The notes beneath the pieces were generated by a model. The model was not told the DNA's origin. It saw only the letters and a program-made list of their open reading frames with translations, and searched no databases. Position numbers and translations under genes: made by a program. A DNA stretch of 64,000 nucleotides, from positions 7,553 through 71,552 of the forward strand of contig CAAFPY010000004.1 in assembly GCA_900764955.1 (NCBI GenBank), written 5' to 3'. Shown here piece by piece: positions 52,230 through 61,573 of this stretch (positions within the stretch are counted from its first letter, which is position 1; each line of letters begins with the position of its first letter). Source of the DNA: an uncultured Collinsella sp. (GTDB lineage: Bacteria > Actinomycetota > Coriobacteriia > Coriobacteriales > Coriobacteriaceae).

Positions 52230-53216
52230 CTACTCGTCGTCTCCGTCGTTGGGGTCGCCCTTGAGGGTGTTGATGTCCAGATACTCGTTGTCGTCCTCTT
52301 TTTGCTGGGTCTCAGACTCCGCTTGGGTGGGGCCGCGGAACAGCTGGAATCCCTCAAACGCAATGACGCCGAGCAGGGCGATGATAATGGCGATAAAGGC
52401 AACCTTGACTGCCTGCGGAAATTCCGAGAAACGCAGCGCCTTTTCCTCGGCGTAATAATCGGCGAAGCGCTCTTCGCCCGTGCTTTTGGTATACGCCGGT
52501 GCGGACGCGGCCTCCGGGTCATATTCCGGTGCAGGTGTGGCAGTGTACGGATCGTTGAGATAATCGCTCGATGCGGTGCCATAATCCTCGGTCTCGATGC
52601 GACCGGTGCCAGCATAGCCATCGGAATAATCGGAATATGCCGCACCGCCCTCATAGTTCGCGGCGCTCGTGTTGGCGGCAAAAAGCGGGTTAACTGGAAC
52701 GTCGAGCGCCGGCATGCCGATAGAGGTCTCATCCAGATCGGCTGCAGCCCAGGAATCGTAGGCAACCTGATGGGCAACGGGCTCATCGAGCCTTGTGACC
52801 GGAGACTTGCGTGCCGCAGGAACAGGCAACTGTTGGGCGCTGTACATAACGGTGCTGTCGGCCGATTTGCTCCGCGTCGCCGCAGCGAGAAATGCCGCCG
52901 TCTCGGACGGGTCGCTTGCGGGGCGGGGAGTGGGCGTGGGCGCCGAAATGGGTGCGGGCGTAGACGCGGGCGTCGAAACAGGCGGCTGCGCAGGAGTCGG
53001 CGCAGATGCGGGCTTAGGCGCAAGTGCGGGATTGGGGCTTGACGGGCGAGCCCCACCGCCCATGAGTTCGTCGGCGGTCCACGGGCGATCATCCATCACG
53101 TCGTCAAGGCTCAGCGAAAACAGGTCGTCTTCACCCTCATCGAACATGCGGTGCACATGTCCACCAATTGCCGGAATCAATCCGCGACCGGTGCATGATG
53201 CCTTGCTCAACGCCAT
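52230..53216 (-). CDS. Ala/Pro-rich membrane-anchored protein, unknown
   Basis: 328 aa from an ATG after AAGGGTGG. The N-terminal part is acidic (FDEGEDDLFSLSLDDVMDD), then a long disordered Pro/Ala/Ser stretch (about 60-110), then Tyr/Asp/Ala-rich sequence. One membrane helix near residues 270-292 (VKVAFIAIIIALLGVIAFEG) is followed by a short acidic tail. The topology suggests a long cytoplasmic N-terminus. On the - strand ATTATA/TATAAT at 53251-53256 is a plausible -10. Family not recognised. Confidence 0.7.
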   Translation of the reverse strand: MALSKASCTGRGLIPAIGGHVHRMFDEGEDDLFSLSLDDVMDDRPWTADELMGGGARPSSPNPALAPKPASAPTPAQPPVSTPASTPAPISAPTPTPRPASDPSETAAFLAAATRSKSADSTVMYSAQQLPVPAARKSPVTRLDEPVAHQVAYDSWAAADLDETSIGMPALDVPVNPLFAANTSAANYEGGAAYSDYSDGYAGTGRIETEDYGTASSDYLNDPYTATPAPEYDPEAASAPAYTKSTGEERFADYYAEEKALRFSEFPQAVKVAFIAIIIALLGVIAFEGFQLFRGPTQAESETQQKEDDNEYLDINTLKGDPNDGDDE

Positions 53217-53339
53217 TCTGTTCCACCCTTTCGAAATACTAATGACATCGATTATATGGAACTTTCCAAGCGGCTCGGTCTTGGATTCATGCTTTCCAGA
53301 ACTCGCGCCCAAAAGGGGAGGGGCAATCTAGGCAAGTGC

Positions 53340-53993
53340 CTACTTGTCGTCGGCCGCCGCCTTGGCCTCATTGAGGTAGCTATAGAAGCTGTACTTGGAG
53401 ATGCCAAAGAACTCGCAGGCGCGCTCGCTCGACTTGGAAATGAGGAAGGCGCCGCGACGGTCGAGGTAGCCAATGGCGCGAATGCGCTCATCTTTGGTCA
53501 TGAGCGCCGCGGGCTTGCCCACAAACTGCTCGCACTCGTGCAACAGGTCCTCGAGCAGGTCGCCGATGTTTTTGGTAATGGGCTCGGGCTCGGTGTAGCC
53601 CGTGCCGCCGGTGCCGGTAAAGGCGTCGAGCGAACGCTCAAAAGCCTTCATAAGCGTAATGTCAAAGTTGATGCCCAAAATGCCGACGGGCTTGCCCTCG
53701 TCGTTGCGGATAAAGATGGTCGAGGACTTGAGCAGCTTGCCATCGGTGGTTTTGGTGAGGTATGGCTCGCGGTCGTGCACGTCGGTGGTGCCCTCGTGCA
53801 TGGACTCAAACACAATATGACTGGGGCCGTCACCTAGTTTGCGCCCGCTGACGTGGCCGTTTTCGATCACTACGATGGAGTGGTCCACGTCCTCGGTCTC
53901 CAGGTCGTGGACGACGACTTCGCAGTTGGGGCCAAATTGGAGCGCCAGACCGTGTGCAAGGCGCTTGTAAAACTCAATCTGTGCGGGGGTCAT
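53340..53993 (-). CDS. YheO-like PAS/HTH transcriptional regulator
   Basis: 217 aa. N-terminal YheO-type PAS domain (CEVVVHDLETEDVDHSIVVIENG, VSGRKLGDGPS) and C-terminal HTH_22 (FFGISKYSFYSYLNEAKAA). The ATG at 53993 follows AGGAAGG; the earlier in-frame ATG lacks a site. Paralogous to the regulator at 31443 and divergent from dpaL. Two palindromic sites lie between them. Confidence 0.88.
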   Translation of the reverse strand: MTPAQIEFYKRLAHGLALQFGPNCEVVVHDLETEDVDHSIVVIENGHVSGRKLGDGPSHIVFESMHEGTTDVHDREPYLTKTTDGKLLKSSTIFIRNDEGKPVGILGINFDITLMKAFERSLDAFTGTGGTGYTEPEPITKNIGDLLEDLLHECEQFVGKPAALMTKDERIRAIGYLDRRGAFLISKSSERACEFFGISKYSFYSYLNEAKAAADDK

Positions 53994-54112
53994 GGGTGCC
54001 TTCCTAAAAATTAGTTTGGGCACACTTTGCCATAAACCCCACTTGTTCGCAAATAACGAAAGCGTCGCTGCGTTATGTGACCGTTCGGCGGCGAAAAAGT
54101 ACCGATTACGGC

Positions 54113-54181
54113 AACAAACAATTTGTTAGGTATGCCAATCAAAAAGTGTGATAGAACATTGCTAACAAACTTTTTGTTTGG
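54113..54181. promoter_or_regulatory. Paired palindromic operators between regulator and dpaL
   Basis: AACAAACAATTTGTTAGG (54113-54130) and CTAACAAACTTTTTGTTTGG (54162-54181) share the pattern AACAAAC-AT-TTTGTT, with centres about 50 bp apart. They sit in the AT-rich divergent region and are good candidates for binding by the YheO-like regulator. Confidence 0.55.
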
Positions 54182-54270
54182 CATCCACATAAAAGTTCAG
54201 CCGTGTGAATGGGATCGGGCTGAAACGCGTATGCGGGGGCCGGCAAGAGAGGACTTAAGGAGTTCACCGT

Positions 54271-55485
54271 ATGGCCGATAAGATCCAGTGGGCGGGCAAC
54301 ACGATGCCCAAGAGCGATGACAAGCACTTGGGAATCATGAGCCTCGACCACGTGAAGAAGGCCCGCGCCTTCCACCAGTCGTTCCCCCAATACACCGTCA
54401 CTCCGCTTGCCCGCTTGGACGGTCAGGCCGCGCGCCTGGGCCTGTCCAACCTGTGCGTTAAGGACGAGAGCTATCGCTTTGGCCTCAACGCCTTTAAGGT
54501 TCTGGGCGGTTCGTTTGCCATGGCCAACTACATTGCCGACGAGACCGGCAAGGACGTTGCTGAGTGCACCTTCGATTACCTGACCTCCGATCAGCTTGCC
54601 AAGGACTTTGGCCAGGCCACCTTCTTTACCGCCACCGACGGCAACCATGGCCGCGGCGTGGCATGGGCTGCCAACAAGCTGGGCCAGAAGGCTGTCGTGC
54701 ACATGCCCAAGGGTTCCACCAAGCCCCGCTTTGATAACATTGCCGCCGAGGGCGCCACGGTGACCATCGAAGAGGTCAACTACGACGAGTGCGTGCGCAT
54801 GGCCGCCGCCGAGGCCGACGCCTGCGAGCGCGGCGTCATCGTTCAGGACACCGCCTGGGAGGGTTACGAGAAGATCCCGTCCTGGATCATGGAGGGTTAC
54901 GGCACCATGGCTTCCGAGGCGGCCGAGCAGCTGCGCGAGATGGCCATCAACCGCCCGACGCACGTGTTTGTCCAGGCTGGCGTGGGTTCGCTCGCCGGCG
55001 CCGTGGTGGGCTACTTCACCAACCTGTATCCCGATAACCCGCCCACCTTCGTCGTGGTCGAGTGCGCGCCTGCCGCCTGTCTGTACAAGGGCGCTGCCGC
55101 CGGCGACGGCGACCCGCGCATCGTGGACGGCGACATGCCCTCCATCATGGCCGGTCTGTGCTGCGGCGAGCCCAACATTCTGGGCTGGGATATCCTGCGC
55201 AACCACACCACTGCCTTTGTGTCCTGCCCCGACTGGGTCACCGCTCGCGGCATGCGCACCCTGGGCGCTCCCGAGAAGGGCGACCCGCGCGTCATCTCCG
55301 GCGAGTCCGGCGCTGTGACCACCGGCCTGGTCGAGACCATCATGCTCGATCCCGAGTACGCCGAGCTCAAAGAGCTCATCGGCCTGGACAAGACGAGCTC
55401 CGTGCTCTGCTTCTCCACCGAGGGCGACACCGATCCGGATCAGTACCGTCGCATCGTCTGGGAGGGCGAGTACCCGACTTGCTAG
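54271..55485 (+). CDS. dpaL: Diaminopropionate ammonia-lyase
   Basis: 404 aa PLP enzyme converting 2,3-diaminopropionate to pyruvate and two ammonia. The PLP lysine is K76 in LNAFKVLGG. The phosphate-binding and substrate segments FTATDGNHGRGVAW and the C-terminal SGESGAVTTGL are typical. YgeX family, as in E. coli purine/selenium clusters. AAGGAGTTCACC precedes the ATG. It would yield the carbon and nitrogen end products of the pathway. Confidence 0.95.
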   Translation: MADKIQWAGNTMPKSDDKHLGIMSLDHVKKARAFHQSFPQYTVTPLARLDGQAARLGLSNLCVKDESYRFGLNAFKVLGGSFAMANYIADETGKDVAECTFDYLTSDQLAKDFGQATFFTATDGNHGRGVAWAANKLGQKAVVHMPKGSTKPRFDNIAAEGATVTIEEVNYDECVRMAAAEADACERGVIVQDTAWEGYEKIPSWIMEGYGTMASEAAEQLREMAINRPTHVFVQAGVGSLAGAVVGYFTNLYPDNPPTFVVVECAPAACLYKGAAAGDGDPRIVDGDMPSIMAGLCCGEPNILGWDILRNHTTAFVSCPDWVTARGMRTLGAPEKGDPRVISGESGAVTTGLVETIMLDPEYAELKELIGLDKTSSVLCFSTEGDTDPDQYRRIVWEGEYPTC

Positions 55486-55500
55486 CAGACTGACCTGTCC

Positions 55501-55618
55501 GGAGGCAGCCGGAGGACTTTACTCCCTGCTCGGACAGTCCTGCTCGCACGGAGAGCACATTAAGTGCTCTCCGGCTCGTGCGGAACTCGCGACGGAGCAA
55601 AGTCCTCCGTCCGCCTCC
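55501..55618 (+). other. Large structured intercistronic element between dpaL and ygeY
   Basis: An outer stem pairs 55501-55525 with 55594-55618 at 22 of 25 positions (both carry the GGAGGACTTT/AAAGTCCTCC core). Inside it CGGAGAGCAC (55549-55558) pairs perfectly with GTGCTCTCCG (55564-55573). About 118 nt in all. It may be a structured RNA element or a MITE-like insertion. Confidence 0.6.
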
Positions 55619-55722
55619 TATGGTTACTTGCTTGCCGGGTGCTCAACCTCACGCTGCTTGGCACAAGTGATCTATCTGAAATATCTACCTGTAGGTAAAC
55701 CCTTGTAGAAAGGTTGACTGTT

Positions 55723-57108
55723 ATGGCTAAAGAACTCGATTTCGACGCTATCAAGGCTGCTGCTGAGTCCCATCGTGCTGATATGACTCGCTTCCTGCGC
55801 GCTATGATCTCCCACCCCTCTGAGTCCTGCGAGGAGGGTGAGGTTGTCGCTTGCATCAAGGCCGAGATGGAGAGCCTTGGCTATGACGAGGTCAAGGTCG
55901 ACGGCCTGGGCAACGTCATGGGCTTTATGGGCGAGGGCGACAAGATCATCGCCATCGACTCCCACATCGACACCGTCGGCATCGGCAACATCGAGAACTG
56001 GGATGCCGATCCCTACGAGGGCTACGAGACCGACGAGATCATCTACGGCCGCGGCGGCTCCGACCAGGAGGGTGGCATGGCTTCTGCTACCTACGCTGCC
56101 AAGATGATGAAGGACATGGGCCTCATCCCCGAGGGCTACAAGATCATGGTCGTCGGCACCGTCCAGGAAGAGGACTGCGACGGCATGTGCTGGCAGTACA
56201 TCTACAACAAGGACGGCATTAAGCCCGAGTTCGTCATTTCCACCGAGCCCACCGACGGCGGCATCTACCGCGGTCACCGCGGCCGCATGGAGATCCGCGT
56301 CGACGTTCACGGTACCTCCTGCCACGGCTCTGCTCCCGACCGCGGCGACAACGCCATTTACAAGATGGCCGACATCATCGCCGACGTCCGCGCCCTCAAC
56401 AACAACGGCTGCGACGAGTCGACCGACATCAAGGGCCTCGTCAAGATGCTCGACCCTAAGTACAACCCCGAGCACTACGAGGATGCCCGCTTCCTGGGCC
56501 GCGGCACCTGCACCGTCAGCCAGATCTTCTACACCAGCCCCAGCCGCTGCGCTGTCGCTGACTCCTGCGCCATCTCCATCGACCGTCGTATGACCGCCGG
56601 TGAGACCTGGGAGTCCTGCCTGGACGAGATCCGCAACCTGCCGGCCGCCAAGAAGTACGGCGACGACGTGAAGGTCTCCATGTACATGTACGACCGTCCG
56701 TCCTGGACCGGCGAGGTCTACGAGACCGAGGCTTACTTCCCCACGTGGATCAACAAGGAGACCGCTCCGCACGTCAAGGCCCTCGTCGACGCCCACAAGG
56801 CCATGTTCGGTGACGAGCGCATCGGCTGCGAGCCCAGCATGGACAAGCGCACCGGTCGTCCGCTGTGCGACAAGTGGACCTTCTCCACGAACTGCGTTTC
56901 CATCCAGGGCCGCTACGGCATCCCCTGCGTGGGCTTTGGCCCGGGTGCCGAGTCTCAAGCTCACGCTCCCAACGAGGTCACCTACAAGGACGACCTGGTC
57001 ACCGCTGCCGCCATGTACGTGGCTGCCCTGAACCTCTACGATCCGAGCCAGGCCGATGGCGACGCCACCGTCTTCCGCGCCGGTCTGACCAACAACAAGA
57101 TCGACTAG
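55723..57108 (+). CDS. ygeY: YgeY-type M20 metallohydrolase, selenium/purine cluster
   Basis: 461 aa M20 peptidase-fold hydrolase. Zinc-site motifs are [31 protein letters not shown] with the catalytic Glu, STEPTDG, and the late His in [10 protein letters not shown]. In this cluster it is expected to hydrolyse an N-carbamoyl or amidine bond of a ureido-propionate-type intermediate (inference). The ATG at 55723 follows GAAAGG. Confidence 0.92.
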   Translation: MAKELDFDAIKAAAESHRADMTRFLRAMISHPSESCEEGEVVACIKAEMESLGYDEVKVDGLGNVMGFMGEGDKIIAIDSHIDTVGIGNIENWDADPYEGYETDEIIYGRGGSDQEGGMASATYAAKMMKDMGLIPEGYKIMVVGTVQEEDCDGMCWQYIYNKDGIKPEFVISTEPTDGGIYRGHRGRMEIRVDVHGTSCHGSAPDRGDNAIYKMADIIADVRALNNNGCDESTDIKGLVKMLDPKYNPEHYEDARFLGRGTCTVSQIFYTSPSRCAVADSCAISIDRRMTAGETWESCLDEIRNLPAAKKYGDDVKVSMYMYDRPSWTGEVYETEAYFPTWINKETAPHVKALVDAHKAMFGDERIGCEPSMDKRTGRPLCDKWTFSTNCVSIQGRYGIPCVGFGPGAESQAHAPNEVTYKDDLVTAAAMYVAALNLYDPSQADGDATVFRAGLTNNKID

Positions 57109-57309
57109 CCCCATTCCTTGATCTTGTTGAGCCGGGGGCCGCTCGTGTCCCCGGCACCCCCTGTTGACTTGGGGCCCGCGGTCGTTATCTCCCATGCTTC
57201 CTCAACGGTAGCGGGTCCTCGTCATAGCGCTCTGCATGTTCTAGCCACACGCGCATGCCGGAGCACATCTACTCATTGCGATCGTTTCACCTTCAGAAAG
57301 GACATTTCC

Positions 57310-58512
57310 ATGGACGCTAAGTTTACCGAGCTCGTCGAGCAGCTGAACGGCCTCGATTTTAAGGGTATGTACGGCAGCGACTTCCTGCACACCTGGGATA
57401 AGACCACCGATGAGCTCAAGGCTCTCTACATCGTCGCCGACGCCCTGCGCGAGCTGCGTGAGAACAACGTTTCGTCCAAGATCTTCGACTCGGGCCTGGC
57501 CGTCTCCCTGTTCCGCGACAACTCCACCCGTACGCGCTTCTCCTTCTCTAAGGCCGCCAACCTGCTGGGCCTTGAGCTGCAGGACCTGGACGAGAAGAAG
57601 TCCCAGATCGCCCACGGCGAGACCGTCCGCGAGACTGCTACCATGATTTCCTTTATGGCCGACGTCATCGGCATCCGCGACGACATGTACATCGGCAAGG
57701 GCGACGCCTACATGGCCGAGGTCTCCGAGTCTGTCCAGCAGGCCTACGAGGATGGCGTTCTGGATCACCGTCCCACGCTCATCTCCCTGCAGTCCGACTC
57801 CGACCACCCCACGCAGTCCTCTGCCGACATGCTCTACCTCATCAACGAGTTTGGCGGCCTTGAGAACCTCAAGGGCAAGAAGGTTGCCGTCACCTGGGCC
57901 TATTCGCCCTCTTACGGCAAGCCGCTGTCCTGCCCGCAGTCGCTGATCAGCCTGCTGCCCCGCTTTGGCATGGACGTCACCCTGGCCCATCCCGAGGGCT
58001 ACGACCTCATGCCCGAGGTCGTCGAGCGCGCCAAGGGCTATGCCGCCGAGTCCGGCACCACCTTTAAGCAGGTTAACACCATGGCCGAGGCCTTCGAGGG
58101 TGCCGACATCGTGATCCCCAAGAGCTGGGCTCCGTTTGCCGCCATGGAGAAGCGTACCAACCTGTACGCCGAGGGCGACGACGCCGGCATCGCCGCGCTC
58201 GAGAAGGAGCTGCTTGCCCAGAACGCTACGCATCAGGACTGGTGCTCCACGACCGAACTCATGGAGAAGACCGCCAACGGCCAGGACACCATCTTTATGC
58301 ACCCGCTACCCGCCGACATCTCCGGTGTCTCTTGCGAGCACGGCGAGGTCAACGCCGACGTCTTCGACATGCACCGCGTGGGCATGTACAAGGAGGCCAG
58401 CTACAAGCCGTACGCCATCGCAGCCATGATGTTCCTGCAGAAGGTTGCCGATCCCGCCGCTACCCTCAAGGCCCTCGACGAGCGCAACACCGCCCGTTGG
58501 TTCCAGGCCTAA
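57310..58512 (+). CDS. ygeW: Knotted carbamoyltransferase YgeW
   Basis: 400 aa. The carbamoyl-phosphate loop is S72-T-R-T-R76, and the DSDHPTQSSADMLYL motif marks the second domain; late signature MHPLPADI. It belongs to the YgeW group of transcarbamylases. Working in the catabolic direction it would give carbamoyl phosphate from a ureido compound. No carbamate kinase is in the window. AAAGGACATTTCC precedes the ATG. Confidence 0.93.
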   Translation: MDAKFTELVEQLNGLDFKGMYGSDFLHTWDKTTDELKALYIVADALRELRENNVSSKIFDSGLAVSLFRDNSTRTRFSFSKAANLLGLELQDLDEKKSQIAHGETVRETATMISFMADVIGIRDDMYIGKGDAYMAEVSESVQQAYEDGVLDHRPTLISLQSDSDHPTQSSADMLYLINEFGGLENLKGKKVAVTWAYSPSYGKPLSCPQSLISLLPRFGMDVTLAHPEGYDLMPEVVERAKGYAAESGTTFKQVNTMAEAFEGADIVIPKSWAPFAAMEKRTNLYAEGDDAGIAALEKELLAQNATHQDWCSTTELMEKTANGQDTIFMHPLPADISGVSCEHGEVNADVFDMHRVGMYKEASYKPYAIAAMMFLQKVADPAATLKALDERNTARWFQA

Positions 58513-58539
58513 AGCCGGGTTGAGGTAAGCCATGTAAAG

Positions 58540-58575
58540 GGGGCGCTCTGCCAACCGGCGGGGCGCCCCTTTTTT
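58540..58575 (+). terminator. Terminator after ygeW
   Basis: GGGGCGC (58540-58546) pairs with GCGCCCC (58563-58569), followed by TTTTTT. Confidence 0.88.
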
Positions 58576-58662
58576 GCATCGCGGGCGTACGGGATAAGCG
58601 CTTTCGATGTGGATGCCCGCGGCGCGAGTTATGGGTACGATGGTTTCAGGGGAGGTATCGCC

Positions 58663-59277
58663 ATGAAACTTGGTTGCGTCATTATGGCTTCGGGCGAGGG
58701 CAAGCGATTTGGCTCTAACAAGATGCTCGCCGATATCTATGGCGAGCCGCTGATTGCCCGGACTATCGATTCGGTTCCCCGGGGCTTTGACGTCGTGGTT
58801 TCGACGCGTTGGCCCGAGGTCGCTCAGATTTGTGATGACAAGCATTGCCCGTGCGTGCTGCACGATGGCGAGCTGCGCAGCGAAAGCGTCCGTGCGGGTC
58901 TTTCGTGGGGAGTCGAACGCAACTGGAAAGGTTGCCTCTTTTTGCCGGGCGACCAGCCGCTCGTGAGTTCGGATTCTTTTGAGGCTATGGTTCGTGCATT
59001 TGACGAGCGTGGCCGCAAGCATCCGGTGCGTCTTGCGTGCAACGGTGAGCCTTCGAGCCCGGTGCTCTTTCCGGCGGAACTGTTCGATGCACTTATGTGT
59101 CTTGAGGGTAAGGACGGCGGCGGTTCGATCCTCAAGGACCGTACCGACGTGGTGCTGGTCGAGGCGCGTGCCTACGAGCTGTGGGACGTCGATACCGTCA
59201 AGGGACAGCGACGCATAACGGAGCATATCACCGCCTGCTCGTATTTTGATCGCGTGGCCAACTGCATCAATCAATAA
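58663..59277 (+). CDS. mocA: MocA/YgfJ-like molybdenum cofactor nucleotidyltransferase
   Basis: 204 aa. The N-terminal nucleotide-binding motif reads IMASGEGKRFGSNKML, a variant of the family LAAGxSxRxGxxK, and LPGDQPLVSS carries the metal Asp. It would attach CMP to molybdopterin or act in the selenium-specific version, as ygfJ does in E. coli. AGGGGAGGT precedes the ATG at 58663. Starts the mocA-hyuA transcript after the ygeW terminator. Confidence 0.87.
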   Translation: MKLGCVIMASGEGKRFGSNKMLADIYGEPLIARTIDSVPRGFDVVVSTRWPEVAQICDDKHCPCVLHDGELRSESVRAGLSWGVERNWKGCLFLPGDQPLVSSDSFEAMVRAFDERGRKHPVRLACNGEPSSPVLFPAELFDALMCLEGKDGGGSILKDRTDVVLVEARAYELWDVDTVKGQRRITEHITACSYFDRVANCINQ

Positions 59278-59286
59278 GGAGCAATT

Positions 59287-60654
59287 ATGATCATCATCAA
59301 AAACGGCGCGCTCGTGACGCCCCAGGGGCTTCGCCGCGCCGATCTTGCCATGGAGGGCGACAAGATTGTGCGGATTGCCGCGGCAATCGAGCCGGCCGAG
59401 GGCGATACCGTCGAGGATGCCGCGGGCTGCTGGGTGTTTCCCGGCTTTATCGACGGCCACACGCACATGCAGTGCTGGACTGGCATGGATTGGACGGCCG
59501 ATAGCTTTGAGACCGGTACGCGTGCGGCTGCCTGCGGCGGCACGACGACCATCGTGGACTACGCGACAGCCGATCGCGGCGTGACCATGCCCGATGCCTT
59601 GGCCGAGTGGCATCGCCGCGCCGACGGAACCTGCACGGCCAACTACGCCTTCCATATGGCGCTTGCCGAGTGGAATGAGCGCAATCGCGCCGATCTTTCG
59701 GCCATGCGCGAGGCGGGCGTATCGTCGTTCAAGACCTACTTTGCCTATGACCACCTGCGCTTGGACGATGCCGAGACGCTCGAGGTGCTGGAGGAGCTCA
59801 AGCGCGTAGGCGGTATCCTGTGCGTGCATTGCGAGAACGGCACGCTCGTGAACGAGCTGCAGAAGCGCGTGTTTGAGCAGGGTATCCACGGGCCCGAGGG
59901 CCATGCGCTCAGCCGTCCGGATGTGTGCGAGGCCGAGGCAGTGAGCCGTCTGCTATATCTGGCGCACTTGGCCGGGGATGCTCCGGTCAACGTGGTGCAC
60001 CTTTCGACCAAGCTGGGGCTCGAGGCCATTCGCGCTGCCAAGGCGCGCGGGCAGAAGAGCATCTATGTCGAGACCTGCCCTCAGTATCTGATGCTCGACG
60101 ATACCTGCTATCTGGAGCAGGGCGAGGACGGCTTTGCGGGCGCCAAGTATGTGATGAGCCCGCCGCTGCGCCATGCGGGTGACCGTGCGGCACTGCGCGA
60201 GGCGCTTGTGGCTGGCGAGATCGATACTATTGCGACCGATCATTGCGGCTTTAACCTGCACGGGCAAAAGGACCGAGGACGCGATGATTTCCGCGCGATT
60301 CCCAACGGCGGGCCCGGCGTGGAGCATCGTCCCGTTGCGATTGCCACGAGCTTTGAGGGACAGCTGGGTCCCGAGGATCTGTGCCGCTTGATGAGCGAGA
60401 ATCCGGCGCGCGTTTTTGGCATGTATCCGCGCAAGGGCTGTCTTGCCGAGGGCGCCGATGCCGACGTGTGCGTGTGGGATCCGTGCGCGCGTTGGACGAT
60501 CAGCGCCGCGACGCAGCATCAGGCCGTGGACTACACGCCGCTCGAGGGCTTTGAGGCACATGGCCGCGCCAAGGCCGTGTTTGTGAACGGCGTGCTGGCG
60601 GCACGCGACGGCGAGCCCACCGGAGCCCAACCCGGCCGCTACGTGCCCCGCTAA
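59287..60654 (+). CDS. hyuA: Dihydropyrimidinase/hydantoinase-family hydrolase
   Basis: 455 aa amidohydrolase. Metal histidines H58 and H60 lie in DGHTHMQ, and the carboxylated lysine K149 in VSSFKTYFAYD. The later CVHCENG and ATDHCGFNL complete the site. It opens cyclic ureides; in the purine cluster the substrate is presumably a hydantoin-like product. AAGGAGC precedes the ATG, 9 bp after mocA. Confidence 0.93.
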   Translation: MIIIKNGALVTPQGLRRADLAMEGDKIVRIAAAIEPAEGDTVEDAAGCWVFPGFIDGHTHMQCWTGMDWTADSFETGTRAAACGGTTTIVDYATADRGVTMPDALAEWHRRADGTCTANYAFHMALAEWNERNRADLSAMREAGVSSFKTYFAYDHLRLDDAETLEVLEELKRVGGILCVHCENGTLVNELQKRVFEQGIHGPEGHALSRPDVCEAEAVSRLLYLAHLAGDAPVNVVHLSTKLGLEAIRAAKARGQKSIYVETCPQYLMLDDTCYLEQGEDGFAGAKYVMSPPLRHAGDRAALREALVAGEIDTIATDHCGFNLHGQKDRGRDDFRAIPNGGPGVEHRPVAIATSFEGQLGPEDLCRLMSENPARVFGMYPRKGCLAEGADADVCVWDPCARWTISAATQHQAVDYTPLEGFEAHGRAKAVFVNGVLAARDGEPTGAQPGRYVPR

Positions 60655-60668
60655 CGGGAAGACCGCCG

Positions 60669-60740
60669 GGGTAGCTAATTTGGGAGATGATTTTTTGGGA
60701 CGGGGTAGCAAAAAGAGCCCCGTCCCAAATTTGCTACCCC
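60669..60740. repeat. Nested alternative hairpins between hyuA and yqeC
   Basis: An 18-nt arm (60669-60686, GGGGTAGC start) pairs with 60723-60740 at 17 of 18 positions. A second stem, TTTGGGACGGGG (60694-60705) with CCCCGTCCCAAA (60718-60729), overlaps it, so the two folds exclude each other. It lies between converging genes and overlaps the last codons of yqeC. Confidence 0.6.
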
Positions 60741-61471
60741 TGGAGGCTGGTGGCGATGAGGGGGCGGTTGAGGGCTGCCTCGAAGCGATCTGCCATCGTT
60801 GGATCGGCAAGCGTGTCGACTTGGTTGAGCATAATGCGGGCATTGCTGAGGTTCAGCATCTGCAGCTCGGCATTGAGCGCCATAGCGACGCGCTCTGGGG
60901 TGGCGGTGTCGGTGGGCTCGCAGCCGCAGCGCTCGCAGAAGACCTCGGGGCGGTGGACAACCTCGGCGACGGGCTTGCCCAGCCCCGAGGCGCCGACGAC
61001 CCAGACAACGTTTGCCGTGGCGGCGGGAATTACCGGCTCCCAGGCGGCATGTGCCTTGAGCGGGAGTCGCTTGCTGCCATCTGCCTCGGCCAACACATAG
61101 TCAAAGCGCTGCGCCAGCTGGTCGAGCGGCTCGGCGGGGGCGGAGAGCTTGCCTGTCTCCGGGTCCAAGACGCCTGCCTGGCAGATGCTTCCGCGCACAA
61201 GGCCCGCGCAGGCCTCGCAGGTGCAGCCGGGGGCGTGTGAGGCACCTGGCTTCCAAGGCGCGGCGTCCAGGCGACGATTCGACCCGTCCCATGGCACGCC
61301 GGCAACGGGAAGCATATGCGTGGTGGTACAGAGGAGCACGCGGCCGCCAGCGCGCATGAGCTCAAGACCCAGCGTCTTGAGCAAGGTCGACTTGCCGCCG
61401 CTGCCGATAATCGCGGTAATGCCCGGCTCGATCCTGAGCGCCGAGGCAAGATTGCCGCTAACCGTTTCCAT
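60734..61471 (-). CDS. yqeC: Selenium cofactor biosynthesis protein YqeC
   Basis: 245 aa. P-loop IIGSGGKST (21-29), then CTTTHMLP and VLAEADGSKRLPLKAH, all conserved in YqeC. Two cysteine groups, C83-C85-C88 and C179-C182-C184, might bind metal. It works in maturation of the selenium-dependent molybdenum hydroxylase. Divergent from yqeB across a 102-bp region. Confidence 0.9.
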   Translation of the reverse strand: METVSGNLASALRIEPGITAIIGSGGKSTLLKTLGLELMRAGGRVLLCTTTHMLPVAGVPWDGSNRRLDAAPWKPGASHAPGCTCEACAGLVRGSICQAGVLDPETGKLSAPAEPLDQLAQRFDYVLAEADGSKRLPLKAHAAWEPVIPAATANVVWVVGASGLGKPVAEVVHRPEVFCERCGCEPTDTATPERVAMALNAELQMLNLSNARIMLNQVDTLADPTMADRFEAALNRPLIATSLQG

Positions 61472-61573
61472 CTGTTCACCGCCGTATAATACTGTGATAA
61501 TAAATAATCATCAGAGTAGCGGTCGGACCGCTTTTGCTCTGCTCAAACCGTAGCACAGGGAGGTGCCCCGGGA
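61472..61573. promoter_or_regulatory. Divergent yqeC/yqeB promoter region
   Basis: GCCGTATAAT places a perfect TATAAT at 61485-61490 for the + strand. No matching -35 is seen. The same GCCGTATAA string occurs before rplN. The reverse complement TATTAT may serve yqeC. Confidence 0.45.
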
